From: Verticillium longisporum
Taxonomy: Eukaryota; Ascomycota; Sordariomycetes; Glomerellales; Plectosphaerellaceae
Assembly (NCBI GenBank): GCA_019188255.1
Contig: JAETXT010000012.1
Span: 930,001-994,000, forward strand
Length of the DNA stretch: 64,000 bases
Direction: 5' to 3'
Part shown: piece after piece, positions 1 through 11,367 of the stretch
Layout: every line of letters starts with the position of its first letter
Position numbering within the stretch: the first letter of the stretch is position 1
The notes under the pieces: generated by a model
Told to the model about the DNA's origin: nothing
Databases searched by the model: none
The model's input: only the letters and a program-made list of their open reading frames with translations
Position numbers and translations under genes: made by a program

Positions 1-1060
1 AAGTGACCCCGGAAGCCAGCCGCGTTGGGTCGAGAGCGTCGTCATGAAGCGGCCAGAGAGCCGGGAAAGGAAGCAGATGTGAATATCCCGAATGTTCTGT
101 GGCAATCGAGTCCGGCAAGTCAAGGCGAGGCGAGGCGAGGTGAAGCGAGGCAGCGGCGGCGACTGTACGGTAGCAACAAATTCCTGGGAAACAAAGGCTG
201 GGCCGGGGACGGGCGGGTGGTGCGCCAAGGTGTCGCTCGAGGTGGATGTGGGCGAGGCTGGTCCGGTTCGTTTCGTGAAGCTGGGGAGATTGCGTTGGTC
301 GGATCGTCAGTGTTGTCGCATGGGGGGGTTTAGGAGGAGGCGACGGGACGGGCAAGGAAGGATAGTGTCGTGGCTGGTGCGGTGCCAATTGGGTAGGGTT
401 GTCGACGATGGGATGAGTCGGGCGTGTCGTCGGTTTGTCGGTGGTTGTGGTCTTGAACGATCCAGCCCAGGCCCTTGGCTGTGAGGTGCTGTACTCAACT
501 TCTCTCGGTCTGGGTCTCTTGACGGGAGAGGGGGCTGGTCGTCGGTTTGGGTTTGGGTATGGGTCTTGGGCTGGGTAGGGGGTGTGGTGGTGCTGAGTCG
601 AGGCAGGAGGTGGAGGCAGCCAGAAAAAAAGGAGGGACCAGGATGAGAGACGGAGAGTGTGCGTGATGTTGGTCTGTGCCTGGGTGCCTGTGCTTGTGCC
701 TGAGCCAAGGAATGGGGACAATGAAGGAATGACAGCCAGCCTCTTTCTGGGAAGACGAGTATCGGAGAAACGAGCGTCGATCAGCGCACTCGTTCTTCTT
801 TTGTTCTGTCCGAACTTGGATCGCCGAGATGGGAATGTCAGATGGACGATGGAGAATCGTGGCCAAGAACAGGATTCGGGTGACGATGATGGGTGATGGT
901 GGTGAAGGACCCGAGGATTGAGTTCGCCCTACGTCTTTGGCCCCCTATGCCTATGGGTACGTGGCAATTCCGTTCAAGCCTTGCTTTTCTGCGGCAGGCA
1001 CCTCCAGCTGGTTCCAGGTCGGCATGTTCTGGCGTCGTCCACAGCCTGGGGCTTGAGTGC

Positions 1061-1105
1061 CTGGCAAGACTGGCAAGACTGGCAAGCCTGGCAAGCCTGG
1101 CAAGG
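1061..1105. repeat. 9-bp minisatellite, 5 copies
   Basis: Five direct copies of CTGGCAAG followed by A, A, C, C, G. The array is intergenic. The unit is short and imperfect in its last base, as expected of replication slippage. Confidence 0.85.
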
Positions 1106-1200
1106 TACCTCCGCCAAGCAAGGGCAGGCAGGGTCGGGCGATGTTGAAACATGAGGCTGAGCAGCGGCAGGGGCTGGGCTGGGACGCTAGGCACCTGGAG

Positions 1201-1230
1201 CCTACCTACCTAGGTACCTAAGGTACCCAG
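1201..1230. repeat. TACCTAGGTACC-type palindromic cluster
   Basis: Overlapping CCTACC, CCTAGG, GGTACC and CCTAAGG words form a self-complementary cluster. Related clusters occur near 17.36, 30.29, 44.59 and 57.35 kb, all between genes. Function unknown. Confidence 0.7.
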
Positions 1231-1982
1231 CAAGCCAGGCACCTACTGTCTTGACCGTGCAGAGGATAGGTACCTGGCAACTGGGCAGTCGGGTGTCGCG
1301 CTGGCAGCAGTGCGAGCCTTGCTAGCAAGAGACTGGACAAACATCAGTCGAGCCAGATCTGCACAGCTGCCGCCCGGTGTACGCCGACCAGCTCCCCCAT
1401 GGCCGCAGTGCATGAAAGTACCTCACAGCACACGGTACGATGCGCCCAAGGCTTTAAATTTAAGCAGACATGATCGCGATCGCCCCTTTCACCGCACAAA
1501 TCCCTGGCATCCTTCTCCACAGCACATGCCAGAGAGGCTGACGACCGCCCCTGACCAGCATCCAGCGACACAGCAGAGCACAGCATACAGTGACCAACCC
1601 ATCTGCATGTCTCTGTCGACGGCTTTTTGAAGGTGCGCGCTCACCGCTCCGACAATTTTAAAAAAAATCAGGATGCTTTTTGCTTCTTCTTCTTCATCGG
1701 CTCTCTCCACCGAAACCGAGACCCCCGAAGCAGAGACGCCCGAACCGCAAAGACGCGAGCAGCGAGGAGAGAGACCGAGAAAAAGCCCTTGCCTCAACTA
1801 CGTCTTGACACGATGTGAAGATCCCCGTCCCGTGTTTTGTCTATCGTACCCTATTCTATGCTGCCGTCTCGTCTCGTCATGCCGACAACCCGGGACAGCT
1901 TCACTCATGTGTTCATTCTCCACGCCTGCCTCCATCGTGGGTGCTCGTCTATCGTCATCATGCTGTCTACCCTTTCTAAGCG

Positions 1983-4257
1983 TTAATGGCTCGCCGCCCA
2001 TGCCCTGAACCAGTCGAGAGCCTCGGGGTTGGCAACGCTGGCGTTTGTCTGGACAGCCATGCTCGAGAGGATCTGTTTGACTGCCACTTCGATTCTGTTC
2101 TTGTCAGCATTTGTCTTCGCGAAATCAAGGAAAGAAAAAGAAAACAAAAAGGGAGAGGAAAGTAAAGCAAGGGGCAACGCAGCAGGCACTCACTTCTTCC
2201 CGTTGCCCGTCTTGGGAACCCCCCCACCGCACTCCTCCACCACGCCCGGCACATGGCGCGGGCTCAGCTCCGTCCGCACCGTCCTCTGGATGCGGGCCCT
2301 GACGTCCTCGTCAAACACCTTGCCCGCCTCCATGACGACAAACAGACACACCGTCTCGTCCGTGTCCGTCTCGCGCCGGCGGCCGACGCAGACGGCATCG
2401 GCGACCTCGCCCGCGAAGAAGCGCGTGAGGACGTTGTAAATCTCGGCACTGCCGAATCGCACGCCCGCCGGCTTGAGCACGCCGTCCGACCGCCCCAGCA
2501 TGACGAGGCTGCCGGTCGACGGGTCGGGCACGCGGACGAAATCGCCGTGGTGCCACACGGGGCCCGCGGCGCCGCAGACGTCGGCGAAGCGCTCGAAATA
2601 CGCGGTGCGGTACTTGGCGTCGCCGCCGGGGCCGAAAAAGGTCAGCGGCTGCGAGGGGAAGGGCCGCACGCAGGCGAGGTCGCCCGGGTTGGCGGCCGGC
2701 AGGGGGTCGCCGGTGAGGGAGTCGAGGGCGCGGATGGCCATGCCGAGACCGGCGCACTGGATCTCGCCCGTACGCACGGGCAGGAGCGGGGACGGGGCGC
2801 CGAAGAGGGAGATGATGTCGGTGCCGCCCGTGATGGAGGCGAGGTTGACATGAGGCGGGAAGGCTTCGTAGACAAAGTTGAAGGTGCTCGGCGGCAGCGG
2901 GCTCGCCGTCGAGTAGATGGCCTCGAGGTGCGAGAGGTCGAGAGATGGTTCGTCGCGGACGGGGCGCACCTGGTTGGCCTCGAGCGCTGTGAGGTAGGCG
3001 GCCGACGTGCCAAAGTGCGTGACCTTGAGCTCGGAGAGGAGCCGCGGCAGCGAGAGGTAGCCGTGGGGCTTGAAGGGGGACCCCGAGTACAGGACGAGGC
3101 TGGCGCCGACGGCGAGGGCCGAGATGGACCAGTGCCACATCATCCACGACGTCGTTGTGTAGTAGAGCATGCGCGACGCCGACGTCATGGAGCAGTGCAG
3201 GTGGTGCTCCTTCTTGTGCTGGATCAGCGTGCCGAGAGCCGTATGTACGATGGCCTTGGGCAGACCGGTCGTGCCGCTAGAGTAGAGGATGTAGAGCGGG
3301 TGCGCCGGGGGCAGCTGCTCAAAGGTGAGGGCCTTGTCGTCGGACGATGACTGAAGGAAGCGCTCGTACTCGACGACCGTCTTGACGTCCTTGGCCTTGA
3401 GGTCATCCAAGGCCAGATCGCAGCGCACATTGTCAATGACGACGACGAGCGCGAGGCCTTCGTCCTTGAGGGCACCGACAATTTCGGTCGTCTTGCTCGT
3501 GCTGCTCCACTCCTTGCCGTTGTAGACGGTGCCGTTGTCGGCAAAGAGGACCTAGGGCGTGATCTGCGGGAGACGGTCGGGCACCGCACTTACACCGTTG
3601 TCGGGGCTGATGCCCGTCCAGATGGCACCGACAGAGGCGGCACTGAGCGAGGCCACCAGCGCTTGAACGTGATTCGAGACGTAGCCGGCGACAACGTCGT
3701 CCTTGGTCACGCCATGGGCACGCAGGGCGTTGCTGCAGCGGCGGACAGCATGACGAAGCTCGGCCCACGTCGCCGACACGGGGTTGCCGAGCCCGGTCGT
3801 CGTGATGATGGCGACGGCATCAGGCGAGACGTCAACGTTCACCGGGAAGAGGAGGTTCTCTGCAAAGTTGAGACGCGCGCCAGCAAAGAAGTCTGGGCGC
3901 GGGTACATGGGAGCAGCTTTGGGAAGGACCTGCAGACGTGTCAGTCAGGGGTACCGTGTGAGGCGCACACGTTTTCCTTGGCACAGGGTAGTGGAAGGAC
4001 GCCAGAGGGACACCCACCTCATCGAACGATTTGGAGGCCTTGACACCAGAAAAGTGCCAGACCTCCTCCCAAAAGGCAGCCACATTGTCAATGGACCACT
4101 GGTAGACGGCAGGATAGTCGTTGAGTTGCCGGCCGTACTTTTCGTTGACGCGGCGGGTGAAGGCCCAGAGGGGTGTTGAGGTGGGGTCTGGATGTCTCCA
4201 GAGTTCACGCGTGGGTGCCGAGGAGACCTCGGCTGAAGAATGGCCGTTGACGGCCAT
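1983..4257 (-). CDS. AACS: acetoacetyl-CoA synthetase, reading frame interrupted by an in-frame TAG
   Basis: Cytosolic ligase of the ANL (acyl-CoA synthetase) family that activates acetoacetate to acetoacetyl-CoA with ATP. Three exons fit: 4257-4018, 3929-2194 and 2094-1983. Introns have GTGGGT and GTGAGT donors, and the second has a CTGAC branch point before AACAG. The model encodes 695 codons, normal for the family. Visible features are an N-terminal ACAS_N-like segment (LWRHPDP, YPAVYQWSIDN, SGVKASKSFDE), the phosphate-binding motif YSSGTTGLPK near residue 300 and the C-terminal catalytic lysine region PKTGNGKK before the last intron. Codon 206 is TAG (plus-strand 3552-3554), between ITP and VLFADN, where relatives have Lys. 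Both sides are in the same frame and conserved, so this is one gene with a single nonsense lesion, a read error, or a 42-nt in-frame intron (3593-3552) that would delete 14 conserved residues. Identity is strong; integrity is uncertain. Confidence 0.88.
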
Positions 4258-7092
4258 GATGGTGACGAGGAAGCGTGCTGTGTTCGCAGGTGATGCACTC
4301 GAGCTTGGCGGCCAGTGGCTCTTTCGAAGACGTCGTGATGGGAAATTTCTCGGCCTCGAAGAGTGGCCTGCTTGAAGTTCACTGCATCCCCAAAAACCCG
4401 AAAAGGGGGGTGAGCAAGAGCGGGAAAGGCAGGTCCCTTGGGCTTCCGTTCAGTTGGGCCGTCGCATTCCGCATTCCGAGCCGAGGGGCCAGGGCCAGGG
4501 CCAAGGCCAGAACCAGAAGATTGGTGATTGATTGTTGGTGATTGTTGAGAGCGAGGCTTCCCCGCCCCCACCACCGACCCGAAGTCCGGGCGACGTGTGG
4601 CTTTGTTTTGTGGCTCCGGGGGATGGACATAGTGGCTTGTGCCGTGCTGCTCGTACATCCAGGCCTGGCAGGTCATGTCGGCCTGGCAGGTCATGTCGGC
4701 CTGGCAGGTCATGTCGGCCTGGCAGGTCATGTCAGCAAATATGCCGCAAGAAAGGCAACCCGACCAGCTGGAGGCCACCCAGGTTGCAGGCACCACTACT
4801 AAGCGTAATGAAGGGGGTGTCTCAGCCCGCATCCATTCCTGATCCTGCTGCCTCACTCAGCCTCCCCTCCATGCCTCATGCCTCATACCTCATCCCCCAT
4901 GTCCTGCTTTGCCCTGCCATGCCTGCCATGCCTGCCATGCCCATGTTGTGCCAGACACGAATGCCTCAAGTGGTGCCCTGCATGGGTGTCTGGCCCAAAA
5001 AGGGACGAACAGATGAACGAGAACCTTGATTTGGGAGCGGCAGCAGCAGCAGCAGCATCAGCAATGGCCCCGTGATGCTCTCTCGCTACTACGGCTCGAA
5101 CGCATATACTGTACAGTAGTGCTGCAGGGCTTCACGCGCGCAAACTGCAGATTGATGATGCGTTGGCACACACGCCGGTTCTTTTTTTCACAGTAGCAGC
5201 CAGGACGATGATGACATGATGCTGAGAGTTCGCTCACCATCTGACTGCATGGGGAAGTATGTGGGCTAGATAATAAGCGGACAACGGGAGCTTCCACGGT
5301 ACAGCGCCCGGGCATCCCGGGCTACCTTTTCGTACCTAGCTAGACTGGTGCCAGCAGAAAATGCCCGTCACCTCTTTGTTCGCGAAGAACCGGCACCAGA
5401 GGGAGAGTATCGTCGGCGCCGAGGTGTCCGTTTTGCCGGCCAACATGTCGCTCCATGTGGTCATCAGGTTGCGTTCGACATTGCAGCCCCCTACAGTGCC
5501 TACTGCGCGGCCTGTCAGGATCGTCGACTCGGTTCGGAGTCGGAGTGCTCAGATCATGGTCCCATCCCGCGACTGCCGTTTACCCCAACCTAACACCAAC
5601 ATCCCTCATCGCCTCTGTGCATCGCGACCGCCAAGCCGTATCACGCGTGACGGGGTTTGGGACAGGCTGCAGAGACCGAGATTGGGGCGTCGGACGCGCG
5701 CGTTGAGTGGTCGGACCGCCGCTGACGGTTCGGATTGCTCGGGATGGGAATGCACTGGATATGCGGCCCCTGTGCATGGGGATGGCCATGGGACTCTCTT
5801 TCAAGGCCCTGTCTACTCCCCAAGGCCTGTTCTCCAGGGCCCCCAAGAGACAATCAGAAACTCGTCGGGGTACTTCAGCAGCCTTCCCTCCCCCCCGTCC
5901 CCGTCCCCATCTCCCGTCTCCCGAGCATCCAAGGGGAAAGAAGAAGGCCTGTGCTCGCGAGAGGCCCTGTCGATTTGGCCCGTTCCGTAATCACTCATCA
6001 TCCATCGAGCTCGCAATTCCTCGATCCGCCTCCTCTCTCTCTCTCTCCCTCTCACCCTCACCCTCTTCTCTCCGTCGTCTCCTCCGGCCTTACTGCTCAC
6101 CGTTTCTTCCGACCTCAGTCTCTCCTTTTTCCAGAAATAATTTCGAGTGCGGCAACTCTCCTCGAAATCGGTGACGTCGGATCTCCTCAACGACGATTCC
6201 CCCCCATCCGAAGTACCAACTACAACGTACTTGCAGGACTGCACTGCACCTAGCCCAGCTGTCTGCAGGTGGCGAATCCAATCAAACACGGTTCGCATCG
6301 AAAAGTCGAAATTTTTGGCAGCTACTTTCCGCCGGCTCTGCGCCCAGTGGCTCCCTCTCGAACCCGAACCCCACCTGCCAATCTGCCCCTGGCTTTTGGC
6401 TTTCGGCTGTGACGCCCCAACTGCGTGCCTTCCTACCCACTCCCCCCAAACAGCCCACGGCAAGCACCAGCCTTCTGCACCTCCCACCCTCCCGCGGCAC
6501 AGAGAGAGGCTCAGGCACAGGATCCGGCACAGCCTTCCCACACATACAAGTCGATCACGACAACGACAACGAGGCGACGCGCAATCCTGCTTGCTACTCG
6601 CTTGCCTGCTGCTCGACCTGACAATAACGTGTCGTCTCTGCATCTCGACTTGACTTTCTGTTCGGCGCGCCCTACAATCGATTCTAGCTTTCATTAGCCA
6701 AAGACGATACACTGCATTGCTCAGAGGTCAGTCCTGCCCCCTTTTTTCTCCCCCTCTGACCGGGCGGTGAGATCCCTCGAGCTGGCCAACAACCTCCCCC
6801 TTGAGATCCAATTCAGTCGACTACTACCTGTCATTGGGATCTGAACCTCCTGGTGGCTCGTCAGTATGCACCTCATCGAGGTGTCGGCCATTTTCTTCTT
6901 GTTCCTCAATGCCCCCTGCATCTCCTACCCTCGTGGCCACGCCGCCACGCGTCTATCGCTCGTCAAGCACCACAACACTACAATGATCAGCCTGCTAACA
7001 AGCTCCAGTTCACCTTGATAGACGATCGTTCCCGCGAGCTTATCTACCGAGCGTAATTTCTACCTTGCCAGCCGAAAAGAACAAACCACAGC
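4258..7092. other. intergenic; upstream regions of two divergent genes
   Basis: Divergent promoter region between the acetoacetyl-CoA synthetase and LCB2. It holds an exact 18-bp tandem array (4662-4733), a CAGCAG run near 5040, and long C/T-rich tracts (about 5880-6130, 6460-6700) typical of filamentous-fungal promoters and 5' leaders upstream of LCB2. A leader intron is possible but I cannot place it. No additional gene is supported. Confidence 0.6.
4662..4733. repeat. 18-bp minisatellite, 4 identical copies
   Basis: Four perfect head-to-tail copies of GGCCTGGCAGGTCATGTC. Perfect identity suggests recent expansion. It lies about 400 bp upstream of the acetoacetyl-CoA synthetase start. Confidence 0.95.
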
Positions 7093-9084
7093 ATGCCCCG
7101 AGGAATCAAGCTCCCCTTCACGTCCTCCTCCTCCCCCGCCATGCCTCATACCCAATCCGACAAGGTGAGGCGCCCTTCAAGATCCGGCAACAGGATAGCC
7201 AACTTTTTCTCGTCCCCCAAGAACAAGGAACAGTCTGCCCAGCAGGCCCTCCTCGCCATGCAGCAGGGCAGCATCACGCCCTCGGCCATGGCTCTGCCGA
7301 CTATCTCCCTGTCGACCGCCTCTGCCGGTGAGCCCGACAGCAATCTTGACTCGACCACCCTCTTCTCGCCCCCCTCCGCCGCCGAGTCCGAGAAGAAGCG
7401 CAGGGCCGACTCGCCGCGCGCGCACCTGTCCGACCTCAGCCATCACTACGTGAGCATGCACCACGGCGAGCCCCTCGAGGCGCCCATTGTCGACGACCCC
7501 GCCTACTACTTCCTCATCACCACCTACATCAGCTACCTCTTCCTCATCCTCCTTGGCCATATCCGCGACTTCTTCGGCAAGCGCTTCGGCAACAAGAAGC
7601 ACTACCAGTCCCTGAAGCCCCACAACGGCTACGCCTCCCTGAACGACGACTTTGACAACTTTTACACCCGTCGTCTGAAGCTGCGTCTCGATGACTGCTT
7701 CGCCCGCATCACCACCGGCGTTCCCGGCCGCTTCATCTCTCTCCTCGACCGCACCTCGCCCGACTTCAACCGTACCTACCACTACACCGGCACCACCACT
7801 GAGACGCTCAACATGAGCTCGTACAACTACCTCGGTTTCGCCCAGTCCGACGGTCCCTGTGCCGACGCCGTCGAGGAGACGGTCAAGCGCTATGGTGTCA
7901 GCTTCTGCAGCACGCGTGCTGACGCCGGTACCTCTGACCTGTCCCTCGAGGTCGAACGCGAGATTGCTGCCTTTGTCGGCAAGCCCGATGCCATGGTCTT
8001 CTCCATGGGCTTCGTCACCAACGCCAGTTCTTTCCCCGCTCTCGTCTCCAAGGGTTGCCTCATTCTGTCCGACGAGCTCAATCACGCGTCTATCCGTGTC
8101 GGTGCCCGTCTGTCCGGCGCTGTCATTGCCGCCTTCAAGCACAACGACATGCACAATCTCGAGAAGAAGCTCCGTGAGGCCATCTCGCAGGGTCAGCCCC
8201 GTACCCACCGCCCCTGGAAGAAGATTCTCGTCGTCGTCGAGGGCCTCTACTCCATGGAGGGCACCATGTGCGATCTTCCCGGTATCCTCGAGCTCAAGGA
8301 CAAGTACAAGTTCTACCTCTTCATCGACGAGGCCCACAGTGTTGGTGCCCTCGGACCTCGCGGCCGCGGTGTATGCGACTACTTTGGCGTCGACCCTGCC
8401 CGCGTCGACATTCTTATGGGAACCCTGACCAAGTCATTCGGTGCCAACGGTGGCTACGTTGCCGCGAACAAGAACATCATTGACAAGCTGAGGAGTACCA
8501 ATGCTGCGACGATGCTCGGTGAAGCCCCGACACCCTCTGTCCTCATGCAAATTCTTTCTTCCCTGAGGATGATCACTGGTGAGCTCTGCCTCGGCCAGGG
8601 CGACGAGCGTCTCCAGCGTATCGCCTTCAACTCACGCTATCTCCGCCTCGGATTGAAGCGTCTCGGCTTCATCGTGTACGGCCACGATGACTCCCCCATC
8701 ATCCCCATCGCCCTGTACCACCCCGGCAAGATGTCGGCCTTCAGCCACGAGATGCTCAAGCGCAAGATCGCCGTCGTCGTCGTCGGCTACCCCGCCACGC
8801 CCCTCATCAGTTCCCGCGCCCGTTTCTGCGTTTCATCCGCCCACAACAAGGACGACATGGATCGCCTGCTGCAAGCTTGCGACGAGGTCGGTGACATTCT
8901 GCAGCTCAAGTTCGCCACGGGCATCGCCGGCGGCGCCGAGCCCCTGCCTGAGGGCGTGACCCCCGAGGGCGAGAAGGAGTGGCGCCGCGCCAACGGCATC
9001 GAGGCCGTCGTCAAGCCGCCGCGCTGGAACATGAAGGACATTCTCGCGCACGGCGTGCAAGACTCCAAGATGCGCTTGCGCTAG
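7093..9084 (+). CDS. LCB2: serine palmitoyltransferase subunit 2 (LCB2)
   Basis: Catalytic subunit of serine palmitoyltransferase, the ER enzyme that condenses L-serine with palmitoyl-CoA to 3-ketodihydrosphingosine, the committed step of sphingolipid synthesis. It is an intronless frame of 663 residues, the length usual for filamentous fungi, which have an extended N-terminus. A hydrophobic stretch at about residues 138-160 (FLITTYISYLFLILLGHI) is the expected membrane anchor. The alpha-oxoamine synthase fold follows, with the His/Asp motifs DELNHASI and FIDEAHSVG and the PLP lysine in GTLTKSFGANGGY (Lys447). This GT(F/L)TKSFG form marks LCB2 rather than LCB1, which lacks the lysine. The obligate partner LCB1 is not in this window. 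The gene ends with TAG, so TAG is an ordinary stop in this organism. Confidence 0.96.
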   Translation: MPRGIKLPFTSSSSPAMPHTQSDKVRRPSRSGNRIANFFSSPKNKEQSAQQALLAMQQGSITPSAMALPTISLSTASAGEPDSNLDSTTLFSPPSAAESEKKRRADSPRAHLSDLSHHYVSMHHGEPLEAPIVDDPAYYFLITTYISYLFLILLGHIRDFFGKRFGNKKHYQSLKPHNGYASLNDDFDNFYTRRLKLRLDDCFARITTGVPGRFISLLDRTSPDFNRTYHYTGTTTETLNMSSYNYLGFAQSDGPCADAVEETVKRYGVSFCSTRADAGTSDLSLEVEREIAAFVGKPDAMVFSMGFVTNASSFPALVSKGCLILSDELNHASIRVGARLSGAVIAAFKHNDMHNLEKKLREAISQGQPRTHRPWKKILVVVEGLYSMEGTMCDLPGILELKDKYKFYLFIDEAHSVGALGPRGRGVCDYFGVDPARVDILMGTLTKSFGANGGYVAANKNIIDKLRSTNAATMLGEAPTPSVLMQILSSLRMITGELCLGQGDERLQRIAFNSRYLRLGLKRLGFIVYGHDDSPIIPIALYHPGKMSAFSHEMLKRKIAVVVVGYPATPLISSRARFCVSSAHNKDDMDRLLQACDEVGDILQLKFATGIAGGAEPLPEGVTPEGEKEWRRANGIEAVVKPPRWNMKDILAHGVQDSKMRLR

Positions 9085-9852
9085 GCTCGCCAGCCCAGAC
9101 GCAGGCGTCACCTTGTGCGCGAGCGTGTGCGTGTGCGTGTACGTGTACAATCTGACGACGACGATGGCGGAAGGGGGTGGCGGATTTTGCACGAGATTGC
9201 CTGGGCGGTGCTACGGCGTTAAAAGACCATGGTGTTGTTGTTGTTTGAAAAACAAACCCCCGTTTGCAAGGCAAAGATGAGAAGGAACAACGAATAAGAG
9301 ATGGGGGAGAAACACGCATTTTGAAACTCGGAGTCATGGGAACCAAATGTAATCGGGGAAGGGGGGACTGCTCCGGCTTACTGGGAGGTACTTGGGTTGG
9401 GAAGAATTTTCCTCCCCTACCGTCATGGAGTATCACTGTCGTTTTGATATAGTTTTTTTTTTCTCTCTTCTTTTTTCCCCCTCCTCATTGAAGGATCCCG
9501 AATCCTCCTCCCTTGCTCACCGGCTTTGACGGCTGGGTATTCGGTTCAACAGCCTGGTAGGCTTGTGAGGCCAACGAGCTGGCTTATATAGAATAGCATG
9601 AATGTACATACTGAATGCGCCTCATGGGACCCCATTGTGATGTTAAGGTGATGTCTGAACCAACAAGCTTGGCTTTTTACAATTCGGTCAGACAGTGTAA
9701 TCATGCATCCGTCGTTTCCTCAAAGTACAGAAATCATTGCATAGACATTCAAATTTGGTATTTACTCCGATCCAGCCAATCCAACAGATACACCTAGGCT
9801 CCGACCCAAACCATCAAGCATCAAAAACATCCAATTTTCTTTCCCCCTCTTT
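9085..9852. other. convergent intergenic region (3' UTRs)
   Basis: Lies between the 3' ends of LCB2 (+) and the aldehyde dehydrogenase (-). It contains a GTGTGCGTGTAC alternating stretch near 9126, a T/C tract at 9451-9482 and AT-richer sequence. No coding potential recognised; presumably both 3' UTRs and polyadenylation sites. Confidence 0.6.
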
Positions 9853-11367
9853 CTACAGTTTTGTAAAGGGCGTGCCGACCTCGCCGCTCATGTCCACAAG
9901 CGTGCTCTTGTTGCGCACCCAGGCCTCGAGACCCTTCTTTCCGTTCTCGACGCCGAGACCGCTCTGCTTCCAGCCGCCGACGGACATTTCGGCGGGCGAC
10001 TCGCCCCACGTGTTGATCCAGGTGATGCCGGCCTCGAGGCGCGCGACAACGTCGTGGCAGAGGTTGATATCCTTGCCGACAACGCCAGCGGCCAAGCCGA
10101 GCTCGGTCGTGTTGGCGCGGGTGACGGCCTCGTCGACGGTCGAGTAGTACAGGATGGTCATGACGGGTCCGAAAATCTCCTCGCGCGTAATGAGCATGTC
10201 GTCGGTGCAGTCGGTGAAGACAGTGGGGCGGACCCAATAGCCGTTCTTGAGGCCCGCGGGAAGCTCGCTGCTGGGAATGGTGTCGGCGCCACCGGCAAGC
10301 AGTGTGGCCTTGTCGTCGTTGATACCAGCGCGAATGTAAGAAAGGACCTTCTCCCGGTGAGGACCGCTGCTGAGGGGACCAAAGTTCGTAGCAGGGTCGA
10401 AGAGGTCGCCAGCGCGAACATGGGGCATCTTCTCCTTGAGCGAGGCCTCAAATGCGGGTTTCATGGCCTTGGGCACGAAGACACGAGTGCCGTTGGTGCA
10501 AACCTGGCCAGAGGAGAAAAAGTTGGCGAGCATGGCGACGTCGGCAGCCTTGGCCGGATCGGCGTCGGGAAGCACGACGAGAGGCGACTTGCCGCCAAGC
10601 TCCATCGTGGCGTACTTCATGCTGCCGGCCGCGGCACCGGCGACCTTCTTGCCGGTGGAGACCTGGCCGGTGAAGCTGACCTTTGCAATGGCGGGGTGGG
10701 CCGTCAGGGCAGCACCGACCTCGCCCGCACCGTAGACAACGTTGAAGACACCGGGCGGCACGCCCGCTTCAGCGAAGAGAGCGGCGAGAGGCTCGGCGTG
10801 CAGAGGCGTAAACTCGGACGGCTTGTAAACGAGACAGTTACCAGCAGCGAGAGCAGGGGCCGACTTCCACAGAGCAATCTGGATGGGGTAGTTCCAAGCA
10901 CCAATGGCAGCGCACACGCCGAGGGGCTCCTTGGCCGTGTACACGAGGGCGGAGGGCCTCAAACGGAAGGCCTCGCCTGCAAGACCACCCGCGGCAGCGA
11001 GGTTGGCATAGAACTCGAGGACGTCGGCGCCTGTGACAACGTCGACAGCCTGCGTCTCGGAGAAGGGCTTGCCCGTGTCGAGCGTCTCGGTGCGGGCGAG
11101 TTCATCGTTTCTTGTGCGAAGCAGTGAGACGGCACGTTGCAAGATGCGCGAGCGCTCAAGAGGTGGCGTCGCCGCCCATGAGGGGAAAGCGGCTTGTGCG
11201 GAACGAATAGCGGCGTCGATGGAGGCCTTGGAGGAGGTGTGGACGTTGCAGACGGGACGAGCGGTGGAGGGGTCGATGGAGGGAATGGAGGCGGGGGAAT
11301 CACTGGCGGGCTGGGGGCGGCCGTTGTAGATGGTATGGCGGTCGGCCTGCTTGGTGATTGTGACCAT
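9853..11367 (-). CDS. badA: betaine aldehyde dehydrogenase
   Basis: NAD(P)-dependent aldehyde dehydrogenase expected to oxidise betaine aldehyde to glycine betaine. The intronless frame encodes 504 residues from the ATG at 11367, which has a good context (CCCACCATGG). The frame stays open 33 codons further upstream, but those residues are low-complexity and not family-like. Visible features are the cofactor-binding region ([22 protein letters not shown]), the [12 protein letters not shown] segment, the general base in [10 protein letters not shown] (Glu256), the catalytic nucleophile in [11 protein letters not shown] (Cys290) and the C-terminal [10 protein letters not shown]. It is divergent from the choline oxidase gene that starts at 13274, which strongly supports the betaine aldehyde assignment over a generic ALDH. 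The symbol follows the Aspergillus fumigatus name. Confidence 0.88.
   Translation of the reverse strand: MVTITKQADRHTIYNGRPQPASDSPASIPSIDPSTARPVCNVHTSSKASIDAAIRSAQAAFPSWAATPPLERSRILQRAVSLLRTRNDELARTETLDTGKPFSETQAVDVVTGADVLEFYANLAAAGGLAGEAFRLRPSALVYTAKEPLGVCAAIGAWNYPIQIALWKSAPALAAGNCLVYKPSEFTPLHAEPLAALFAEAGVPPGVFNVVYGAGEVGAALTAHPAIAKVSFTGQVSTGKKVAGAAAGSMKYATMELGGKSPLVVLPDADPAKAADVAMLANFFSSGQVCTNGTRVFVPKAMKPAFEASLKEKMPHVRAGDLFDPATNFGPLSSGPHREKVLSYIRAGINDDKATLLAGGADTIPSSELPAGLKNGYWVRPTVFTDCTDDMLITREEIFGPVMTILYYSTVDEAVTRANTTELGLAAGVVGKDINLCHDVVARLEAGITWINTWGESPAEMSVGGWKQSGLGVENGKKGLEAWVRNKSTLVDMSGEVGTPFTKL

Larger units (their letters stand above)
1..1982. other. intergenic, no gene seen
   Basis: No reading frame here has recognisable domains or plausible splice structure; the open frames are low-complexity. 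It contains a GCGAGGC-rich stretch near 120-150, a 9-bp tandem repeat (1061-1105) and a TACCTAGGTACC cluster (1201-1230). The right part probably includes the 3' UTR of the minus-strand gene that ends at 1983. Confidence 0.6.

Noticed and set aside
4662..4733. Possible CRISPR-like array
   Set aside because: Units are adjacent with no spacers; it is a minisatellite, and the genome is eukaryotic.
7177..8337. 386-codon open frame antisense to LCB2
   Set aside because: It lies wholly within LCB2 on the opposite strand; the C-ending codon bias of LCB2 creates stop-free antisense frames. Composition is Val/Gly/Glu-rich with no domain.
10054..11127. 357-codon open frame antisense to badA
   Set aside because: Shadow of the dehydrogenase gene, low-information composition.
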